Shown here: one piece after another, positions 7,054 through 9,754 of the stretch
Position numbering within the stretch: the stretch's first letter is position 1
How the letters are laid out: the number at the start of each line of letters is the position of its first letter
Source: JBFHER01 sp041584055
GTDB lineage: Bacteria; Bacteroidota; Bacteroidia; Bacteroidales; UBA5342
DNA: 9,754 bases
Assembly (NCBI GenBank): GCA_041584055.1
Contig: JBFHER010000142.1
Span: forward strand, 1-9,754
Direction of reading: 5' to 3'
Notes under the pieces: generated by a model
Seen by the model: only the letters and a program-made list of their open reading frames with translations
What the model was told of the DNA's origin: nothing
Databases searched by the model: none
Position numbers and translations under genes: made by a program

Positions 7054-9754
7054 ATGTATCATATAAGGAAGGTATCTGCCTGTTACAAAACAGTGCTATT
7101 TGTTATTGCACTGTTTTCGTTGACTTCTGCAAAAGCACAAACAGTGGTTAATTCACTGGCAGCTCTAAGAACTGCGGTTCAGTTGAGTAATCAAACAATT
7201 GTTATGACTCCTGGAAACTATAACTGGGAGGATTTGTCGTCGAATTCCCGAATAGTTACCTTTTCAGGATCAAACAACACAATTGTGCTTACAGATGTGT
7301 ATATCAAGGTTCCGGTGGGATGTGTGAGCGAAAGCTATCTGGATCTTTCCGGTAATAACAACACAATCATCGGGGGTGAATTTGAGGATACCTACCGAAA
7401 TGGGATGACAGAAGTCACTGATTTTAGCGCTTACAATCAGGATCGGGCCAATCAGGCACACGGGCTCGGTGGAGATCCTGTTTTGAGAATTGGTGGAACC
7501 GGCAATTTAGTACAAGGGCTTAAATTAACTGTAAGGGGATCATTTCCTTATGGCTATGGAAGCACTTATGGCATTGGCGCTGGAAATACTTTTGGCTTGA
7601 ATAAACGATGTGGTATTTTAATTAACGGGATTAGCAATACACTGGACAGTGTGGAGGTGCAGCAACGCGCTTTCGGTCATGGTATTTTCATGCAGGGTGA
7701 TGCTGATAAAACCGTAATAAAAAATACATACGTGGAAGGTCGGGTGCGGGCAACGAAAGAGATGTACACAGAAACAAACACCTACGATTTACCTTTCCTG
7801 TCGAATTATCAAATGCCTTTTGACGACTACAGGGCATTACCCACCGACGAATTTCACTCCCTGTGTGAGGATGGTATTAGAATGTATAGTATTCCGGGAA
7901 GCATTACCGTTGAAAACTGTACGGTGAAAAAGATGAGAGGCGGCATTCGCTTGTATTTGGGGGGAGATGCAAAGGTTAGCAACTCAACAGCCATCGACTG
8001 TGGATTGACAAACTACAACACGCAAACCGGAGGCGAAATTATAAATTCATCGGGAAATTTTACCTACACAACACTACTTAACTACCGATTAAACAGGAAA
8101 AATACAAAGGTTGAATTAACCATTTTACCTTCGCCCAATGCTACAGGGCCGCATAACATTGCGGATATTGATGGAGGAAATCACAACATTGTATTCCACA
8201 GAGCACCGGGCCCGCTTGATAAAACAGAACGCGCCATCGTTGTTACAGGAAGTGGTTCTACCATTGTGAATGAAACCGAGTATCCCATTCTTTTAGAATC
8301 AACCTCCAGTGGTAATACAATCACCAGCTGTGGACCCGTCATTGACAAAGGATCGGGAAACAATGTTACCTTGTCTGATTGTATTTTTGACCTACTGTGC
8401 GCAAATACTCCCGGGGATATCGAAGCGGAGTGTTACGATAACATGTCGGGTGTTGAAACTGAGTTGATTGACAATAACAATGATGCTGTATCAAACATTC
8501 AAAGTGGTGACTGGATAAGCTTTAATTCAATTGATTTAACTAACATGAACGCGGTGAAAGCAATCGTTGGAGCCGTTGTAGAGGATGCTTCAATTGAAAT
8601 TAGAAAGGGAAGCCCCTCCGGTGATTTGCTTGGAACAATTCCAGTGCCCTATACGGGAAGTCTGGGAATGTATGAGAAAACTTCAACCATCGCCCTGGAT
8701 GATACAGTAACTGGTACAAGCGATATTTATTTGGTGTTTCTTGGCACAGGAGACCTGTTATTTAATCTTGATGAAATAAGTTTCACAAATGTTCAGTGTT
8801 TTCAAAGTGCTTTAGATCCTATTTATCCCTTTGAAGCTGAAAATTTCTGCGATTCTTCAGGCATTTCCCTTGAAGCGCGCTCTACCTTTAACCAAAGTAT
8901 AAGTGACATCAGCGATGGCGACTATGTGGTGTTTAAAAATGTAGATTTTAGTGGTGATAGAAACTACAATTCAATTGAGGTCTTTGCGTCCTCAAACTCA
9001 GCAGGAGGAACGATTGAAGTGCGAAGTGGATCTGTTGATGGCGCTTTGTTGATGTCTGTTGAAGTTACAAATACCGGAAGTTGGGATACTTACGAAACAT
9101 TCATCGGCGGTTCGCCCACGGATATTGAAGGAATGCATGACCTTTACTTTGTATTTAAAGGGACAGCAGAGCAGTTGATGAAAATTGATCGATTCTATTT
9201 CTCAGATGATCAGTGTGCAAGAAGTTCTTATGACGCTTACAGCCAGATTCAGGCGGAAGATTATTGTGATATGAACGGGGTACAATTGTACGAGGACTAT
9301 TATTTAGGGTCAATTCAAGAAGGTGACTGGATTCGTTTAAGCAATGTCGATTTTACATCAATCGCGCCTTTGAGTGTGAAGTTTAGTATTGCTTCAGCAT
9401 CAACGGGCGGGTATGTCAATGTGATGTTAGATCACCCGCTGGAAGGGACTTTAATTGCATCCGTTGTTGCCCCGGGAACTGGAGGATGGACCAAATGGGA
9501 GGAGTTTTTGGTGCGCATGGAGAAGGACATCACCGGTGTACAGGACGTTTATCTCTATTTTGGCGGTGGCATTAATTTAAATTGGATTCAGTTCTCAGAT
9601 GAATTTATAAAAGGGCCAACCAATCCTTACGAACGCTTTGAAGCTGAGATTAACGATGGTGAAAAGGGGACTGTGGCAACTGCAACTACGGATGTTGATG
9701 GAAACAAAGAACTGGGCAGTCTTGAGAACGGCGATTACATCATGTTCAGTAATC
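7054..9754 (+). CDS. Secreted parallel beta-helix protein with tandem CBM6-like modules; candidate polysaccharide depolymerase (3' truncated)
   Basis: The frame stays open from the ATG at 7054 to the window end, giving 900 codons without a stop. An in-frame TAA at 7039-7041 leaves 7054 as the first possible ATG start. A signal peptide with an AKA|Q site cleaves after residue 28. Residues about 30-450 look like a right-handed parallel beta-helix: repeated short strands with Asn/Gly turns such as GSNNTIVL, GNNNTIIGG, GISNTLDSVEV, DKTVIKNTYVEG and GSITVENCTV. A longer insertion at about 233-272 interrupts the coils. Four CBM6-like beta-sandwich modules follow, starting IEAEC (456), FEAENFC (593), IQAEDYC (732) and FEAEI (862); the first three have a GDW/GDY motif and an NLDEISF/NLNWIQF-like last strand, and the fourth is cut by the window edge. 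Beta-helix folds are common in polysaccharide lyases and some glycoside hydrolases, and CBM6 binds glycans, so a depolymerase is likely. I see no PL6-like E.IS.KS signature and cannot name a family. It lies 20 bp after the sulfatase gene. Confidence 0.9.
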   Translation, partial: MYHIRKVSACYKTVLFVIALFSLTSAKAQTVVNSLAALRTAVQLSNQTIVMTPGNYNWEDLSSNSRIVTFSGSNNTIVLTDVYIKVPVGCVSESYLDLSGNNNTIIGGEFEDTYRNGMTEVTDFSAYNQDRANQAHGLGGDPVLRIGGTGNLVQGLKLTVRGSFPYGYGSTYGIGAGNTFGLNKRCGILINGISNTLDSVEVQQRAFGHGIFMQGDADKTVIKNTYVEGRVRATKEMYTETNTYDLPFLSNYQMPFDDYRALPTDEFHSLCEDGIRMYSIPGSITVENCTVKKMRGGIRLYLGGDAKVSNSTAIDCGLTNYNTQTGGEIINSSGNFTYTTLLNYRLNRKNTKVELTILPSPNATGPHNIADIDGGNHNIVFHRAPGPLDKTERAIVVTGSGSTIVNETEYPILLESTSSGNTITSCGPVIDKGSGNNVTLSDCIFDLLCANTPGDIEAECYDNMSGVETELIDNNNDAVSNIQSGDWISFNSIDLTNMNAVKAIVGAVVEDASIEIRKGSPSGDLLGTIPVPYTGSLGMYEKTSTIALDDTVTGTSDIYLVFLGTGDLLFNLDEISFTNVQCFQSALDPIYPFEAENFCDSSGISLEARSTFNQSISDISDGDYVVFKNVDFSGDRNYNSIEVFASSNSAGGTIEVRSGSVDGALLMSVEVTNTGSWDTYETFIGGSPTDIEGMHDLYFVFKGTAEQLMKIDRFYFSDDQCARSSYDAYSQIQAEDYCDMNGVQLYEDYYLGSIQEGDWIRLSNVDFTSIAPLSVKFSIASASTGGYVNVMLDHPLEGTLIASVVAPGTGGWTKWEEFLVRMEKDITGVQDVYLYFGGGINLNWIQFSDEFIKGPTNPYERFEAEINDGEKGTVATATTDVDGNKELGSLENGDYIMFSN

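Noticed and set aside
7047..7054. Run of eight A before the beta-helix start as a possible frameshift or phase-variation tract
   Set aside because: Seven of the eight bases lie upstream of the start codon, so length changes would not alter the reading frame, and A-rich upstream sequence is normal in Bacteroidota.
7054..8400. Assignment of the beta-helix region as a PL6 alginate lyase/chondroitinase B
   Set aside because: The N-terminal VNSLAALRTAV...IVMTPGNY resembles the entry of many beta-helix proteins, but the PL6 E.IS.KS catalytic and calcium region is not visible, so a family name would be a guess.

Overview
The window looks like part of a polysaccharide utilisation locus (PUL) from a member of the Bacteroidota, possibly a marine one. 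The evidence is a SusC/SusD pair, Bacteroidota-type lipoprotein signals, AT-leaning base composition, gene starts without Shine-Dalgarno sequences, and promoter-like motifs of the Bacteroidota type (TTG-N19-TAnnTTTG). All supported genes are on the + strand.

Layout: (1) 1-279 is the 3' end of a gene whose C-terminal domain looks like a beta-sandwich of the kind found in lipoproteins next to SusC/SusD pairs. (2) 304-3399 encodes a SusC-type TonB-dependent outer-membrane transporter. (3) 3418-5010 encodes its SusD-type surface glycan-binding lipoprotein. The gaps between these three genes are only 24 and 18 bp, so they probably form one transcript. (4) A strong rho-independent terminator at 5085-5121 ends that transcript. 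The rest of the 454-bp gap holds an inverted repeat, two promoter-like sites with ideal spacing, and a long leader hairpin. (5) 5465-7033 encodes an S1-family (formylglycine) sulfatase lipoprotein. (6) 20 bp later, a large secreted protein starts at 7054 and runs off the window. It has a signal peptide, a right-handed parallel beta-helix of about 420 residues, and at least four CBM6-like carbohydrate-binding modules.

Working model (inference): the beta-helix protein binds and probably cleaves a sulfated glycan, the sulfatase removes sulfate esters, and SusD/SusC capture and import the oligosaccharides. The upstream lipoprotein may be an extra surface glycan-binding subunit. The substrate cannot be read from the sequence. 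The most interesting item is the beta-helix/CBM6 protein: I cannot assign its catalytic part to a polysaccharide lyase or glycoside hydrolase family, yet it is paired with a sulfatase. No regulator, tRNA, rRNA, CRISPR array or mobile element was seen.
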